Shown piece after piece: positions 30,397 through 41,462 of a DNA stretch of 64,000 nucleotides (position 1 is its first letter; each line of letters begins with the position of its first letter). The stretch is from assembly GCF_027532185.1 (NCBI RefSeq), contig NZ_JAPZSV010000003.1, positions 1 to 64,000 of the forward strand, written 5' to 3'. The position numbers were made by a program, and so were the translations under genes. The stretch comes from Hylemonella sp. (GTDB lineage Bacteria; Pseudomonadota; Gammaproteobacteria; Burkholderiales; Burkholderiaceae_C). The notes beneath the pieces are model-generated. The model worked only from the letters and a program-made list of their open reading frames with translations, had not been told where the DNA came from and ran no database searches.

Positions 30397-31668
30397 CTAG
30401 GGGGCGGCCTCGGCCTGGGCGCCGAAGCGCTTGGCGATGTAGTCCTCGACGATCTTCTGGAATTCCTGGGCGATGCCCTCGCCGCGCAACGTCAGGCGTT
30501 TCTCGCCGTCGATGAAGACGGGTGCCGCCGGCGCTTCACCCGTGCCCGGCAGGCTGATGCCGATGTCGGCATGCTTGCTCTCGCCCGGGCCGTTGACGAT
30601 GCAGCCCATGACGGCGACCTTCATGGTCTCGACCCCCGGGTACTGCTTGCGCCAGACCGGCATCTGCAGGCGCAGGAAATCGTCGATCTGCTTGGCCAGC
30701 TCCTGGAAGGTGGTGCTGGTGGTGCGCCCACAGCCCGGGCAGGCCGTGACGCTGGGCACGAAGACGCGCAGGCCCAGGGACTGCAGGATCTCGGAGGCGA
30801 TCACCACCTCCTGCGTGCGCGATTCACCGGGCTGGGGCGTGAGCGAGACGCGGATGGTGTCGCCGATGCCCTCCTGGAGCAGGATGGACATCGCAGCCGC
30901 CGAGGCCACCGTGCCCTTGGTCCCCATCCCAGCTTCGGTCAGGCCCAGATGCAAGGGATAGTCGCAACGTTTCGCGAGTTCGCGGTAGACCGAGATCAGG
31001 TCCTGCACGCCGCTGACCTTGCAGGACAGCAGGATTTGCTCGGGCGCCATGCCGAGCTCCTGCGCCATCTGCGCGGAATCGATGGCCGAGGTGATGAGCG
31101 CCTCGTACATCACCGACTTGGCATCCCAGGGCTGGGCGCGGCGGCTGTTCTCGTCCATCAGGCCGGCCAGCAGCTCCTGGTCCAGACTGCCCCAGTTGAC
31201 GCCGATGCGCACGGGCTTGTTCCACTTGAGTGCGGCCTCGACCATCTGGCCGAACTGGCGGTCACGCTTTTCGCCCTTGCCCACATTGCCCGGGTTGATG
31301 CGGTACTTGGACAGGGTCTCGGCGCAAGCCGGGTACTGCGTGAGCAGGGTGTGGCCGTTGTAATGGAAATCGCCCACCAGGGGCACCACGATGCCCATGC
31401 GGTCCAGCTGCTCGCGGATGTGCGGCACGGCCTGCGCCGCCTCGGGCGTGTTGACCGTGATGCGCACGAGCTCGGAGCCGGCCTGGGCCAGCTCCTTGAC
31501 CTGGATCGCGGTCCCGATCACGTCCACCGTGTCGGTGTTGGTCATGGACTGGACACGCACGGGCGCGTCGCCGCCCACGGTGACCACATGATCGCCCCAG
31601 ACCACGCGGGCCTGGCGGCTGCGCCGCGCACGGGGCGCGGCTGGCGCTATCGGCAGACAGTCGGACAC
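30397..31668 (-). CDS. ispG: 4-hydroxy-3-methylbut-2-enyl diphosphate synthase IspG
   Basis: A 423-residue iron-sulfur enzyme of the non-mevalonate (MEP) isoprenoid pathway, converting MEcPP to HMBPP. The N-terminal TIM barrel has [11 protein letters not shown]. The C-terminal [4Fe-4S] ligands are seen in CPGCGRTT and [16 protein letters not shown]. The start is GTG directly abutting the TAA of the rodZ gene, so translation is coupled. The order rodZ-ispG-hisS is widely conserved. Confidence 0.95.
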   Translation of the reverse strand: MSDCLPIAPAAPRARRSRQARVVWGDHVVTVGGDAPVRVQSMTNTDTVDVIGTAIQVKELAQAGSELVRITVNTPEAAQAVPHIREQLDRMGIVVPLVGDFHYNGHTLLTQYPACAETLSKYRINPGNVGKGEKRDRQFGQMVEAALKWNKPVRIGVNWGSLDQELLAGLMDENSRRAQPWDAKSVMYEALITSAIDSAQMAQELGMAPEQILLSCKVSGVQDLISVYRELAKRCDYPLHLGLTEAGMGTKGTVASAAAMSILLQEGIGDTIRVSLTPQPGESRTQEVVIASEILQSLGLRVFVPSVTACPGCGRTTSTTFQELAKQIDDFLRLQMPVWRKQYPGVETMKVAVMGCIVNGPGESKHADIGISLPGTGEAPAAPVFIDGEKRLTLRGEGIAQEFQKIVEDYIAKRFGAQAEAAP

Positions 31669-32667
31669 TTATTTCACCTCGAATCGTGCCACACCACCGC
31701 GGCTCACTTCGTCCAGCGGGAAGGGCTTGCCACGCACCGTGACCTCGGTCACATCGGCACGGCCGATGGTCACGTTCAGCGGCAGCGGGCCGGACGCGCC
31801 CACCGGCTCGCCGGGCTCGACCATGCGGCTGAGCTGGATGGCACCCCGGCCATCCGTGACTTCGATCCAGGACGCCTCACGCGTCTTGAACACCACCACC
31901 CCCGTGCTGGGGAGCTTCTTGCGCGGAGCCGCAGCGTCGGCCGCATCGGCCGCTGCAGCCTCCGTCGCCACGGCAGCCGGCTTGGCCGGCGGCGGCGTTG
32001 GCGTCTCACGCGGCGTCACCACAGGCGCCGCGACCACGGGGGCTGGCTTGACCGGCACAGGCTTGGCCGCCACGGGCGCAGGCGATGGTGCGGCCACCAC
32101 CTCCGCTACGGCTGGCGCAGGCTCGGGGGCTGGCGCCACGACCGGGGCCTGGGTCGGCACCGCCGGGGTGCTGGCCACGATGGCGCCGATCTCGGCGCGC
32201 TGCTCGGTCGAGGGGAAGAAGATGAGCACCAGGGTCCCCAACAGCACGGCCAGCGCGGCCAGCACCATGGGACGCGAGAGGCGGTCCAGGAAGGGCGTCT
32301 TGGCAATGTCGCCCGGCGTATGGAAAGGGGTGTTGAGGCCGGATTCGTCGTAGTCCAGGCGTGGCGCCTTGGATTGCGGCAGCAGGGCCAGGGCCGGCGC
32401 GGGATCGATCTTGAGCGCACGGCAGATGCTGGAGGCCAGGGCCCGCACGAACACCGCGTCGGGCAGCTGTTCGTAGCGGTCGGACTCCAGGGCTTCAAGT
32501 TTCTTGACCGACACCTTGAGCGCCAGCGCCAGCGCCGGCAGGTCGATGCCGGCGGCCTCGCGCGCCTGGCGCAGCAGGGTACCGGCCGTGGTGGACGGCG
32601 TGGGTGTGGCTGCGGCTGTCGTCTCGTCGTTCGCCGGTACGCTGCCGGCGCCTGCCTCTTCACTCAT
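31669..32667 (-). CDS. rodZ: RodZ-like helix-turn-helix morphology protein
   Basis: A 332-residue single-span protein with a cytoplasmic Xre-type HTH domain (about 30-95, beginning GTLLRQAREAAGIDLPALALALKV-like), a membrane span near 128-150, a Pro/Ala/Val-rich periplasmic stretch of about 80 residues, and the DUF4115 C-terminal domain. RodZ links MreB to the wall-elongation machinery. The ATG at 32667 has a GGGGAG Shine-Dalgarno at 6 bases; another in-frame ATG at 32685 lacks one. The start lies inside the last codons of pilW, so the two overlap by 8 bases. Confidence 0.87.
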   Translation of the reverse strand: MSEEAGAGSVPANDETTAAATPTPSTTAGTLLRQAREAAGIDLPALALALKVSVKKLEALESDRYEQLPDAVFVRALASSICRALKIDPAPALALLPQSKAPRLDYDESGLNTPFHTPGDIAKTPFLDRLSRPMVLAALAVLLGTLVLIFFPSTEQRAEIGAIVASTPAVPTQAPVVAPAPEPAPAVAEVVAAPSPAPVAAKPVPVKPAPVVAAPVVTPRETPTPPPAKPAAVATEAAAADAADAAAPRKKLPSTGVVVFKTREASWIEVTDGRGAIQLSRMVEPGEPVGASGPLPLNVTIGRADVTEVTVRGKPFPLDEVSRGGVARFEVK

Positions 32668-33472
32668 GGAACGCTCCCCGCTCATAGGAATTCAACTCAC
32701 GCGACCGGGGATAGCGGGCGCGCAGCTGGCCGCCCAGCTGGTCACGCGCCGTTCGGTCACCCAGACGATGCTCGATCTTGATGCCCAGCCACAGCGTCTC
32801 GGCATTGGCCAGCTCGCTGTTGTTGATGCGCCGGATGTAGAACTGGGCGCGCGAAGCCTCGCCGCGCTGATAGAGCAGCTGGGCCAGGTTGTAGCCGGTC
32901 ACGGGGTTGCCGGCGTCGAGCTCGTAAGACTTGCCCAGGCTGAACTCGGCATCCTGCGGCTGCTTGGCCTGGATCTGGCACAGGCCCTTGGTCAGCCAGG
33001 TCTTGGCGCGGCCGCCATAGGTGGGGTTGGCCAGGGCGCGCGTGAAAGTCTGGATGGCCTCGGTGTAACGGCTCTGCTGGCACTGCAGCCAGCCATAGTT
33101 GTGCAATACGTTCGGGTCGTTGGGGCTGATGGACAGCGCACGGCGGAAGCTCTCGTCGGCCAGGCGCTTGTCGTCCAGGCGCATGTAGATGAGGCCGCGC
33201 AGGTTGTAGGCTTCGGTGAAGCTGGGGTCGATGTTCAGGGCCTGCTTGGTCTCATCCAGGGCCACCGTGGTCTGCCCCTGCTCGAAGTAGCCCACGGCCA
33301 GCTGCAGGCGGATGCGTGCACGCCGGCGCACATCGGGTTCGTCGGAGGCGGTGACGATGTCGTCGGTCGGCGGGGTGGAAGCACAGCCGGCCATCCCCCC
33401 CAGCGCCAGCACGGCCAGACAACTGGTCAGCAGCCAGCAGGTGGTCCGTCCCCATCGATGCGTCACATTCAT
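32660..33472 (-). CDS. pilW: type IV pilus biogenesis lipoprotein PilW (PilF)
   Basis: A 270-residue outer membrane pilotin with TPR repeats, needed for PilQ secretin multimerisation in type IV pili. The signal peptide ends in the lipobox MAGC (Cys30). TPR units are visible as ARIRLQLAVGYFEQGQ, AYNLRGLIYMRLDDK, VLHNYGWLQCQQSRY and GYNLAQLLYQRGE. It lies 3 bases after rlmN and overlaps rodZ, the usual rlmN-pilW-rodZ order. It may also serve the secretin encoded at 55877-58180, though that protein has its own lipobox. Confidence 0.92.
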   Translation of the reverse strand: MNVTHRWGRTTCWLLTSCLAVLALGGMAGCASTPPTDDIVTASDEPDVRRRARIRLQLAVGYFEQGQTTVALDETKQALNIDPSFTEAYNLRGLIYMRLDDKRLADESFRRALSISPNDPNVLHNYGWLQCQQSRYTEAIQTFTRALANPTYGGRAKTWLTKGLCQIQAKQPQDAEFSLGKSYELDAGNPVTGYNLAQLLYQRGEASRAQFYIRRINNSELANAETLWLGIKIEHRLGDRTARDQLGGQLRARYPRSRELNSYERGAFHE

Positions 33473-33475
33473 GCC

Positions 33476-34612
<1,137 letters not shown>

Positions 34613-34631
34613 TGCATGGGACTGCGCGCGA

Positions 34632-35057
34632 TCAGCGCGAGTACACGTTCATGCCGGGGAAGAAGAAAGCCACTTCCACGGCTGCGGTTTCGGGCGCGTC
34701 GGAGCCGTGCACGGCGTTGGCGTCGATGCTGTCGGCGAAGTCGGCGCGGATGGTGCCCTTCTCGGCCTTCTTGGGGTCGGTGGCGCCCATCAGGTCACGG
34801 TTCTTCAGGATGGCGTTCTCGCCTTCCAGCACCTGGATCATCACCGGGCCGGAGATCATGAAGCTGACCAGGTCATTGAAGAAGGGACGTGCCTTGTGCA
34901 CGGCGTAGAAAGCCTCGGCTTCGGCGCGCGACAGGTGGGCCATCTTGGCGGCCACGATCTTCAGGCCGGCGCCTTCGAAACGGGCGTAGATCTGGCCGAT
35001 GACATTCTTGGCGACGGCGTCGGGCTTGATGATGGAGAGGGTGCGCTGGATGGCCAT
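34632..35057 (-). CDS. ndk: nucleoside diphosphate kinase Ndk
   Basis: A 141-residue enzyme that equilibrates NTP and dNTP pools by transferring phosphate through a histidine. It starts [15 protein letters not shown], and the catalytic histidine is in [10 protein letters not shown] near residue 117. It is the first gene of the long block running to purA. A GGTTAAAAT sequence about 60 bases upstream could be its -10 element, just after the hairpin that follows rluB. Confidence 0.97.
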   Translation of the reverse strand: MAIQRTLSIIKPDAVAKNVIGQIYARFEGAGLKIVAAKMAHLSRAEAEAFYAVHKARPFFNDLVSFMISGPVMIQVLEGENAILKNRDLMGATDPKKAEKGTIRADFADSIDANAVHGSDAPETAAVEVAFFFPGMNVYSR

Positions 35058-35126
35058 GTGATTTCCTGAGTCTGGTTTTGAAATGGGTTTTCGCCCCCCT
35101 GCAGGGCAAAGCCCGATATTTTAACC

Positions 35127-35153
35127 GTTCAGGGTGACCGTTGCACCCTGAAC
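35127..35153 (-). terminator. hairpin after rluB, upstream of ndk
   Basis: Arms GTTCAGGGTG (35127-35136) and its exact complement (35144-35153) flank a 7-base loop. On the - strand it is 21 bases beyond the rluB stop and is followed by GGTTAAAATAT. This weakly T-rich tail could terminate rluB while supplying a -10 for ndk. Confidence 0.5.
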
Positions 35154-35174
35154 GTCCTGGGCAGCCGGTCGCCG

Positions 35175-36493
35175 TCAGCGGCCACGGCCGCCACGCCGCG
35201 AACCACCGCCACCCGCATTGCCGCGGCGTTGGTCCTGACGCTGGCGCGAGAAACTGTCGGCACCGATGTAGCCGAAGGAGGTCTTCATGGGATCGGGCTG
35301 GGCCTCGCCGCCGCCCTGGCGGGCGTTGCGGTCCTTGCCACGGCCCTGCTGGCCCTGGCCACCTTTGCCTCGCGGCTGTGCGCCGCCCGACGGCCCACCG
35401 GCCGGACGAGGCCCCTGCCCCTGCTGGCCGCCGCGACGCTTGTTGCGTCCGCCCCCCGGCTTGCCCTGAGGCGCAGAGCGCTCGGACGCCTCGCCCGCGG
35501 GCGTCTCGCCACCGGGGCGACGCTCGGCCGCACGCACCAGGGCGCGAATATCAGCCTCGTCGAGTTCCATCCAGGCCCCGCGTTTGAGCCCGCGCGGCAG
35601 CACCATGGCGCCGTAGCGGATGCGGATCAGCCGGCTGACGGCATGGCCCACGGCCTCGAGCATACGACGCACCTCGCGGTTGCGGCCCTCGGAAATCGTG
35701 ACGCGGTACCAGCAGTTGCTGCCCTCACCGCCGCCCTCCTCGATGCTGCCGAACTGGGCCATGCCGTCGTCGAGCTGCACGCCGTCGAGCAGGCGCTGCT
35801 TTTCCTCGTTGGAGAGCGCCCCCAGCACACGCACGGCATACTCGCGCTCCAGACCAAACCTCGGGTGCATGAGCTTGTTGGCCAGGTCGCCCGAGCTCGT
35901 GAACAGCAGCAAGCCCTCGGTGTTGAGGTCCAGGCGGCCGACCGACTGCCACTTGCCCTGCTGCAGCTTGGGCAGCTTGCGAAACACCGTGGGCCGGTTC
36001 TGCGGATCGTCGTGCGTGACGACTTCACCCACGGGCTTGTGGTAGGCGATGACGCGCGGGGGCGGCGGGTCGATGCGCACGCGGATGGGCTTGCCGTTGA
36101 CCTTGATCTGGTCGCCGAACTGGATGCGCTGGCCGATGTGGGCCGGCTCGTTGTTGACCGAGATGCGCCCCTCCATGATGAGCTGCTCCATCTCCAGGCG
36201 CGAGCCCATGCCGGCCTGGGCCAACACCTTGTGCAGCTTGGGCGTCTCGGCCTGCGGCGCGAGCACGCGCTTGGTGGGCAGCTGGACCTCGGGCGCCTCT
36301 TCGTCGGCATCGAACTCACCCGAGACCACGGCCGCAAAGCGCTGGCCAACCTCGGCCACCGGGGCCGGGCGCGCGTCCTTGCGCGTCGGGGCCGGCTCAG
36401 ACGCGGGGTCGGCGCTTGCGGGGGCGGGGGAAAGATCGGGCGGCGTCGTGTCGCCGGGCTCATTCGACGGGATATCGTCTTGCACTGCAGTCG

Positions 36494-36497
<4 letters not shown>
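35175..36497 (-). CDS. rluB: 23S rRNA pseudouridine synthase RluB with long disordered tail
   Basis: A 440-residue enzyme of the RsuA/RluB family that forms pseudouridine at 23S position 2605. An S4 RNA-binding domain lies at about 86-135, and the catalytic aspartate is Asp190 in [13 protein letters not shown]. Residues 1-75 are acidic/Pro-rich, and about 325-440 are a Gly/Arg/Gln-rich RGG-like tail probably binding RNA non-specifically. E. coli RluB is 291 residues, so both ends are extended. Its ATG overlaps the scpB stop (ATGA). Confidence 0.9.
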
Positions 36498-37174
<677 letters not shown>

Positions 37175-37304
37175 GTCTCTTCGAATCCGGACTGTGCCTC
37201 GGTTAAAGGCAGGATGAGAGGGGTCGGATATGGATGGGTCCGCACATCGTCACGATGCCGGGCCATGGCCGCCGGGACTTTCCACCGGCGCCGGGCCACG
37301 TTCT

Positions 37305-38291
37305 TCACAGAACGGCTTGCGGGTCATTGTAGCCCACGCCCCACGACTGCAGGGCCTGCACAAAATCGGCCGGGGGCGGCGCCTGGAAGACCAAGGCCTG
37401 CCCACTGACCGGGTGGACGAAGGCCAGGCGCCAGGCATGCAGGGCCTGGCGCACCAGGCCCGCCGCAGGCGTGCCGCCGTAGAGCGTGTCGGCCAGCAAG
37501 GGGTGGCCGATGGACGCGGCATGCACACGGATCTGGTGCGTACGCCCCGTGTGCAGGGTGCAGCGCAGCCAGCAGCCCTGCGCCGTGCTCTGCAGCAGAT
37601 CGAAGGTGGTGTGGGCCGGCTTGCCGGCCTGGTGGCTCAAATCCACCACGGCCATGCGCAGACGGTTGCGCGGGTCACGCCCGATGGCACCCTGAACCTC
37701 CCGCGGTGACGGGCCGATCCAGGGCCGGTGCGCCAGGGCCTGGTACTGGCGGCTGACTTCGCGTGCGGCAATCATGCGCACGAGCGCGTCCATGGCCGCC
37801 CGCGTGCGCGCCACCACCATCAGCCCGCTGGTGTCCTTGTCCAGCCGGTGCACGATGCCCGCGCGCGGCAGCTGCGATGCCTTGGCGTCGTGCGCCAGCA
37901 GGCCGTTGAGCAGGGTGCCGCGCCAGTTGCCCGGGGCCGGGTGCACCACCAGGCCCGCAGGTTTGTTGAGCACCAGCAGGTGCTCGTCCAGGTGCACGAT
38001 GTCCAGCACCATGGTTTCGGGCACGAAGGCCTGGCTCTGGGGCGTGGGACGCAGCTCGATGTACCCCGTCTCACCGGCCCGCACCTTGTGCGCCGGCTTG
38101 CGCAGCACTGTGGCCCCCTGCGTCACCATGCCGGCTTCGATCAGCTGCTGCAGATAGCTGCGCGAGAACTCGGGCACAAGCTCGCCCAGGGCACGATCCA
38201 GGCGCAGCCCATGCTGCGCCGGGCCGATGGTCCAGGGCCGCCGCTCGGCGTCCGCCCCCGTGTCGACCCCGTCCTCCAGGTCCTCGGTCAC
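37305..38291 (-). CDS. rluD: 23S rRNA pseudouridine(1911/1915/1917) synthase RluD
   Basis: A 328-residue (from this start) pseudouridine synthase acting on helix 69 of 23S rRNA. An S4 domain begins at LRLDRALGELVPEFSRS, and the catalytic motif is HRLDKDTSGLMVVA. The later GRTHQIRVHAASIGHP is the family motif. The start is uncertain because no in-frame ATG lies close by. GTG at 38291 gives a length near that of E. coli RluD (326); TTG at 38327, with AGGG upstream, would add 12 residues. It diverges from bamD, whose -10 element lies just upstream. Confidence 0.9.
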   Translation of the reverse strand: MTEDLEDGVDTGADAERRPWTIGPAQHGLRLDRALGELVPEFSRSYLQQLIEAGMVTQGATVLRKPAHKVRAGETGYIELRPTPQSQAFVPETMVLDIVHLDEHLLVLNKPAGLVVHPAPGNWRGTLLNGLLAHDAKASQLPRAGIVHRLDKDTSGLMVVARTRAAMDALVRMIAAREVSRQYQALAHRPWIGPSPREVQGAIGRDPRNRLRMAVVDLSHQAGKPAHTTFDLLQSTAQGCWLRCTLHTGRTHQIRVHAASIGHPLLADTLYGGTPAAGLVRQALHAWRLAFVHPVSGQALVFQAPPPADFVQALQSWGVGYNDPQAVL

Positions 38292-38303
38292 GGGGTCGGT
38301 CGA

Positions 38304-38309
38304 TATAAT
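38304..38309 (+). promoter_or_regulatory. consensus -10 box for bamD
   Basis: TATAAT at 38304-38309, 31 bases before the chosen bamD start. The -35 region is poor, so activity would rest on the -10 or an activator. If rluD used the TTG at 38327, this box would lie inside the rluD coding region. Confidence 0.55.
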
Positions 38310-38340
38310 TTGCGCTTGTTGTTCCAACGGAATGCCCTTG

Positions 38341-39150
38341 ATGCCCAGCGCCAAATTATCGGTTGTCTCTGCTCTGCTGCTGGCCACGGCCGCCTGGCTC
38401 AGCGGCTGCTCCAGCAAGCCGATCGACCCGACCGCCAAGATGACGCCGGAAGAGATCCATGCCCAGGCCCGGGAAGAGATCGAGAACCTGCAGTACGCCA
38501 AGGGCATCGAGCTGCTCGAAAAACTCGAAGGGCGTGCCGCCGGCACGCCGCTGGCGCAGCAGGCCCAGCTCGAAAAGGCCCACGCCCACTACAAGGCCGA
38601 GGAACCGGCCCAGGCCATCGCCACGATCGACCGCTTCGTGCGTTTGCACCCGGCCAGCCCGGCGATCGACTACGCGCTCTACCTCAAGGGCCTGGTGAAC
38701 TTCAACGAGAACAAGGGCCTGTTCTCCTCGATCACGCGCCAGGATCTCTCTGAACGCGACCAGCAGGCCGCCAAGGAGTCCTACGCGGCTTTCAAGGAGC
38801 TGGTCACCCGCTTCCCCAACTCGCGCTACACACCGGATGCCCAGGCGCGCATGACCTACATCGTCAACAGCCTGGCGCAGTACGAGGTGCATGTGGCGCG
38901 CTACTACTACAGCCGCGGCGCCTACGTGGCCGCGATCAACCGCGCCCAGCAGGCCATTGCCGACTACCGCAACGCACCGGCCCTGGAAGAGGCCCTGCAC
39001 ATCCTGGTCCAGTCCTTCGAGGCACTCAAGCTGCCGCAGCTGCGCGACGATGCGCGCCGCGTGCTGGAAGCCAACTACCCGCAGAGCCGCTACATCACGG
39101 GCAAGTCCACGCCGGCGACCGGCCAGGATCCGTGGTGGAAGATGTGGTGA
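38341..39150 (+). CDS. bamD: outer membrane assembly lipoprotein BamD
   Basis: A 269-residue essential Bam complex lipoprotein made of TPR-like repeats, bound to BamA at the outer membrane. The signal peptide ends in the lipobox LSGC followed by SSKPIDPTAK. Repeats include YAKGIELLEKLEGRAAGTPL-type helices, RLHPASPAIDYALYLKG and ARYYYSRGAYVAAINRAQ. A GGA lies 9 bases before the ATG at 38341; ATG 38332 is a possible alternative start. The last 56 bases overlap the 3' end of the converging helicase gene. Confidence 0.93.
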   Translation: MPSAKLSVVSALLLATAAWLSGCSSKPIDPTAKMTPEEIHAQAREEIENLQYAKGIELLEKLEGRAAGTPLAQQAQLEKAHAHYKAEEPAQAIATIDRFVRLHPASPAIDYALYLKGLVNFNENKGLFSSITRQDLSERDQQAAKESYAAFKELVTRFPNSRYTPDAQARMTYIVNSLAQYEVHVARYYYSRGAYVAAINRAQQAIADYRNAPALEEALHILVQSFEALKLPQLRDDARRVLEANYPQSRYITGKSTPATGQDPWWKMW

Positions 39151-41140
39151 GTTCGCGCAGCAGCGCGTCCACCTGACCCTCCCCTTCGATGCGCCGCATG
39201 GGCGGCAAGGCCTTGAGCAGCCGCCGGCCGTAGCCCATGGCGACCAGGCGCGTATCGCAGATCACCAGCACGCCCCGGTCCGCCTCGCTTCGGATCAAGC
39301 GCCCCGCCCCCTGCTTGAGCGCCACCGCGGCCTCGGGCACGTGGTAATCGTTGAAGGCGCTGCGCCCCTCGGCTTCCAGGCGCCGGCTGCGTGCCTGCAC
39401 CAGCGGATCGCCCGGCGGCGGAAAAGGCAGCTTGTCAATCACCACCAGCTGCAGCGCCTCGCCCGGAATGTCCACGCCTTCCCAGAAGGATGCCGAGGCC
39501 ACGAGCACGCAGCCCGCTTCGCCCTCACCCGACCCGCGGCGCAGACGCTCCAGCAGTTCACGCTTGGGTGCCTGCCCCTGGCTCAGCACCTGCAGGCCGC
39601 TGCCCGCCAGCAGTTCGGCAAGATGCTCGCCGATGCCGCGCAAGGCACGCAGGGACGTGGTCAACACCAGAGTACGCCCGCCCAGCGGTGGCGCCAGCCG
39701 CGCCACCAGCTCGGCCACGGCCTCGCTGTGCCGGGCCTCACCCGGCTTGGGAAAAGGACGTGGCACATAGACCGCCGCCTGGCGTTCGTAATCAAAGGGG
39801 CTGTCGACCCGCAGCACGCGCGCATCCTGCAGACCGCAGGGCTCGGTGAACCAGCTCAGGCGCTCGTCGTCGCCCAGCGTGGCCGAGGTGAAGATCCAGG
39901 CGCGTTGTGCCGCCTCGCCTTCGCGTGGCGCCAGCAGGCGCGTGCGCACGGCCTCGGCGATGTCCAGCGGCGACTCCACCAGGCGCAGCTGCTGCGAAAG
40001 CTCCAGCCAGCGCACGGCCTCGCTGGCACGCGAGGCCAGAAAAAACGCCGCCTGCTGAGCCAGCGCACGCGCACGCTCGGCCAGGCGCAGAAAGTCGGGA
40101 CCGAGCTCGCTCACGCTGTCCAGCCCTGTGCATGCGGCCTCACAGGCCCGCTGCAAGGCCTGCAGAGCGGCGTGCCAGGCGGCGCTGTCCAGCCGCTCGG
40201 GCGCCTCACCGTCCCAGGCCAGGCGCGCGCCCCCCGCGGGCGCGCGGCCGGCGCACAGACGCAGGTCCCGCGCAGCACGTTCCACATCGGCGGTGAGCTG
40301 CTGCCAGTCCACCAGCCCGCGCGCCTGCTGCAGGCCACAGGCCAGCAGGTCGCGACAGAAATCCAGCACCTGGGCCGTCGAGAGCTGGCGGCCCAGGAAC
40401 TGCACACCGGTCTCGTTGAGCTGGTGCGCCTCGTCGAAGATCACGGTGTGCACGCTGGGCAGCAGCTCGGCCATGCCCGACTCGCGCACCGCGAGGTCGG
40501 CAAAGAAAAGGTGGTGATTGATGACCACCACATCGGCCGCCAGGGCTTCGCGCCGCGCGAGGTTCACATGGCAGTCGCGATGGCGCGGACAGTTGCTGCC
40601 CAGGCAGTTGTCGCGCGTGGATGTGACCAAAGGTATCACCGGTGAGCGTTCGTCCAGACCGGGCAGCTCGGCCAGGTCACCGCTGCGCGTGCCCTGGGCC
40701 CAGCGCTCCACGCGCGCCAGGGCATAGGCCGTCTGGGCCGTGGCCGCCGAGTGATCCTGCCGCGCCAGCGTCAGACGATGCAGGCAGAGGTAGCTCGCGC
40801 GCCCCTTGAGCAGCGCCGTGCGCAGCGGCAGGCCCAGGGCCTGGGTCAGGCGTGGCAGGTCACGCGCAAATAGCTGGTCCTGCAGGGTCTTGGTCGCGGT
40901 GGAGAGCAGCACACGCACGCCGCTGAGCAGGGCTGGCACAAGGTAGGCGTAAGTCTTGCCCACGCCGGTCCCCGCTTCGGCCACCAGCACGCTGCGCTCG
41001 GCGATGGCGTCGGCCACGGCCAGGGCCATCTCGGTCTGGCCGGCGCGGGGCTGGAAGGTGTCCACGGTGCGCGCCAGCACCCCGTCAGGGGCGAACGCGG
41101 CACGCACGTCCTCGTGCAGGACGGTCTCAGGCCGGCTCAT
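39095..41140 (-). CDS. yoaA: XPD-family DNA helicase YoaA/DinG-like
   Basis: A 681-residue superfamily 2 iron-sulfur helicase for DNA damage tolerance. Walker A AEAGTGVGKT is at about 54-63. The four Fe-S ligands are Cys119, Cys179, Cys184 and Cys190. The DEAH box FDEAHQ is at about 235-240, and late motif VI is QGAGRLIRSEADRG. The length and Fe-S spacing fit YoaA better than DinG. Its 3' end overlaps the bamD 3' end by 56 bases on the other strand, and its start overlaps the DUF465 gene by 14 bases. Confidence 0.88.
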   Translation of the reverse strand: MSRPETVLHEDVRAAFAPDGVLARTVDTFQPRAGQTEMALAVADAIAERSVLVAEAGTGVGKTYAYLVPALLSGVRVLLSTATKTLQDQLFARDLPRLTQALGLPLRTALLKGRASYLCLHRLTLARQDHSAATAQTAYALARVERWAQGTRSGDLAELPGLDERSPVIPLVTSTRDNCLGSNCPRHRDCHVNLARREALAADVVVINHHLFFADLAVRESGMAELLPSVHTVIFDEAHQLNETGVQFLGRQLSTAQVLDFCRDLLACGLQQARGLVDWQQLTADVERAARDLRLCAGRAPAGGARLAWDGEAPERLDSAAWHAALQALQRACEAACTGLDSVSELGPDFLRLAERARALAQQAAFFLASRASEAVRWLELSQQLRLVESPLDIAEAVRTRLLAPREGEAAQRAWIFTSATLGDDERLSWFTEPCGLQDARVLRVDSPFDYERQAAVYVPRPFPKPGEARHSEAVAELVARLAPPLGGRTLVLTTSLRALRGIGEHLAELLAGSGLQVLSQGQAPKRELLERLRRGSGEGEAGCVLVASASFWEGVDIPGEALQLVVIDKLPFPPPGDPLVQARSRRLEAEGRSAFNDYHVPEAAVALKQGAGRLIRSEADRGVLVICDTRLVAMGYGRRLLKALPPMRRIEGEGQVDALLRELTTSSTTDPGRSPAWTCP

Positions 41141-41330
41141 CGGGGGTGAGTTCGTTTTCGAGGCGGACGATCTCGTCGCGCAGCACCAAGCGCCGTTTCT
41201 TGAGCCGGCGCACCATCAACTCGTCGACCACGGTCTCGTGGCCCAGACGGTCGATCATCGCGTCGAGATCGGCGTGCTCCATGCGCAGCTCGATCAGGCG
41301 GCGCTGCGGTGAATGCAGGTTGGAATCCAA
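41127..41330 (-). CDS. DUF465 small helical protein (YdcH-like)
   Basis: A 67-residue protein forming two antiparallel helices, with the DUF465 signature LKKRRLVLRDEIVRLE near the C-terminus and a preceding HADLDAMIDRL helix. Homologues are widespread and of unknown role. It overlaps the helicase start by 14 bases, so both are likely cotranscribed. Confidence 0.85.
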   Translation of the reverse strand: MDSNLHSPQRRLIELRMEHADLDAMIDRLGHETVVDELMVRRLKKRRLVLRDEIVRLENELTPDEPA

Positions 41331-41462
41331 GGATCAGACTTGTGAGGAAAACAGCCAAAGCGGTAAAACTTGCCAACGGCACCTTGGCGTATGCTTTGAT
41401 AATACGACTTTCAGTCCGTCCCGCCGGGGCGGTGCCAGGGGACAGCAGAAGAACGGATCATC

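Noticed and set aside
29113-32781. A 1222-codon open frame on + opposite hisS, ispG and rodZ
   Set aside because: High GC keeps antisense frames open; three well conserved genes occupy the other strand and the + product is low-complexity.
41340-41462. A sigma-70 promoter before the PP2C gene (GATAAT near 41398)
   Set aside because: No -35 at acceptable spacing could be found; too weak to list.
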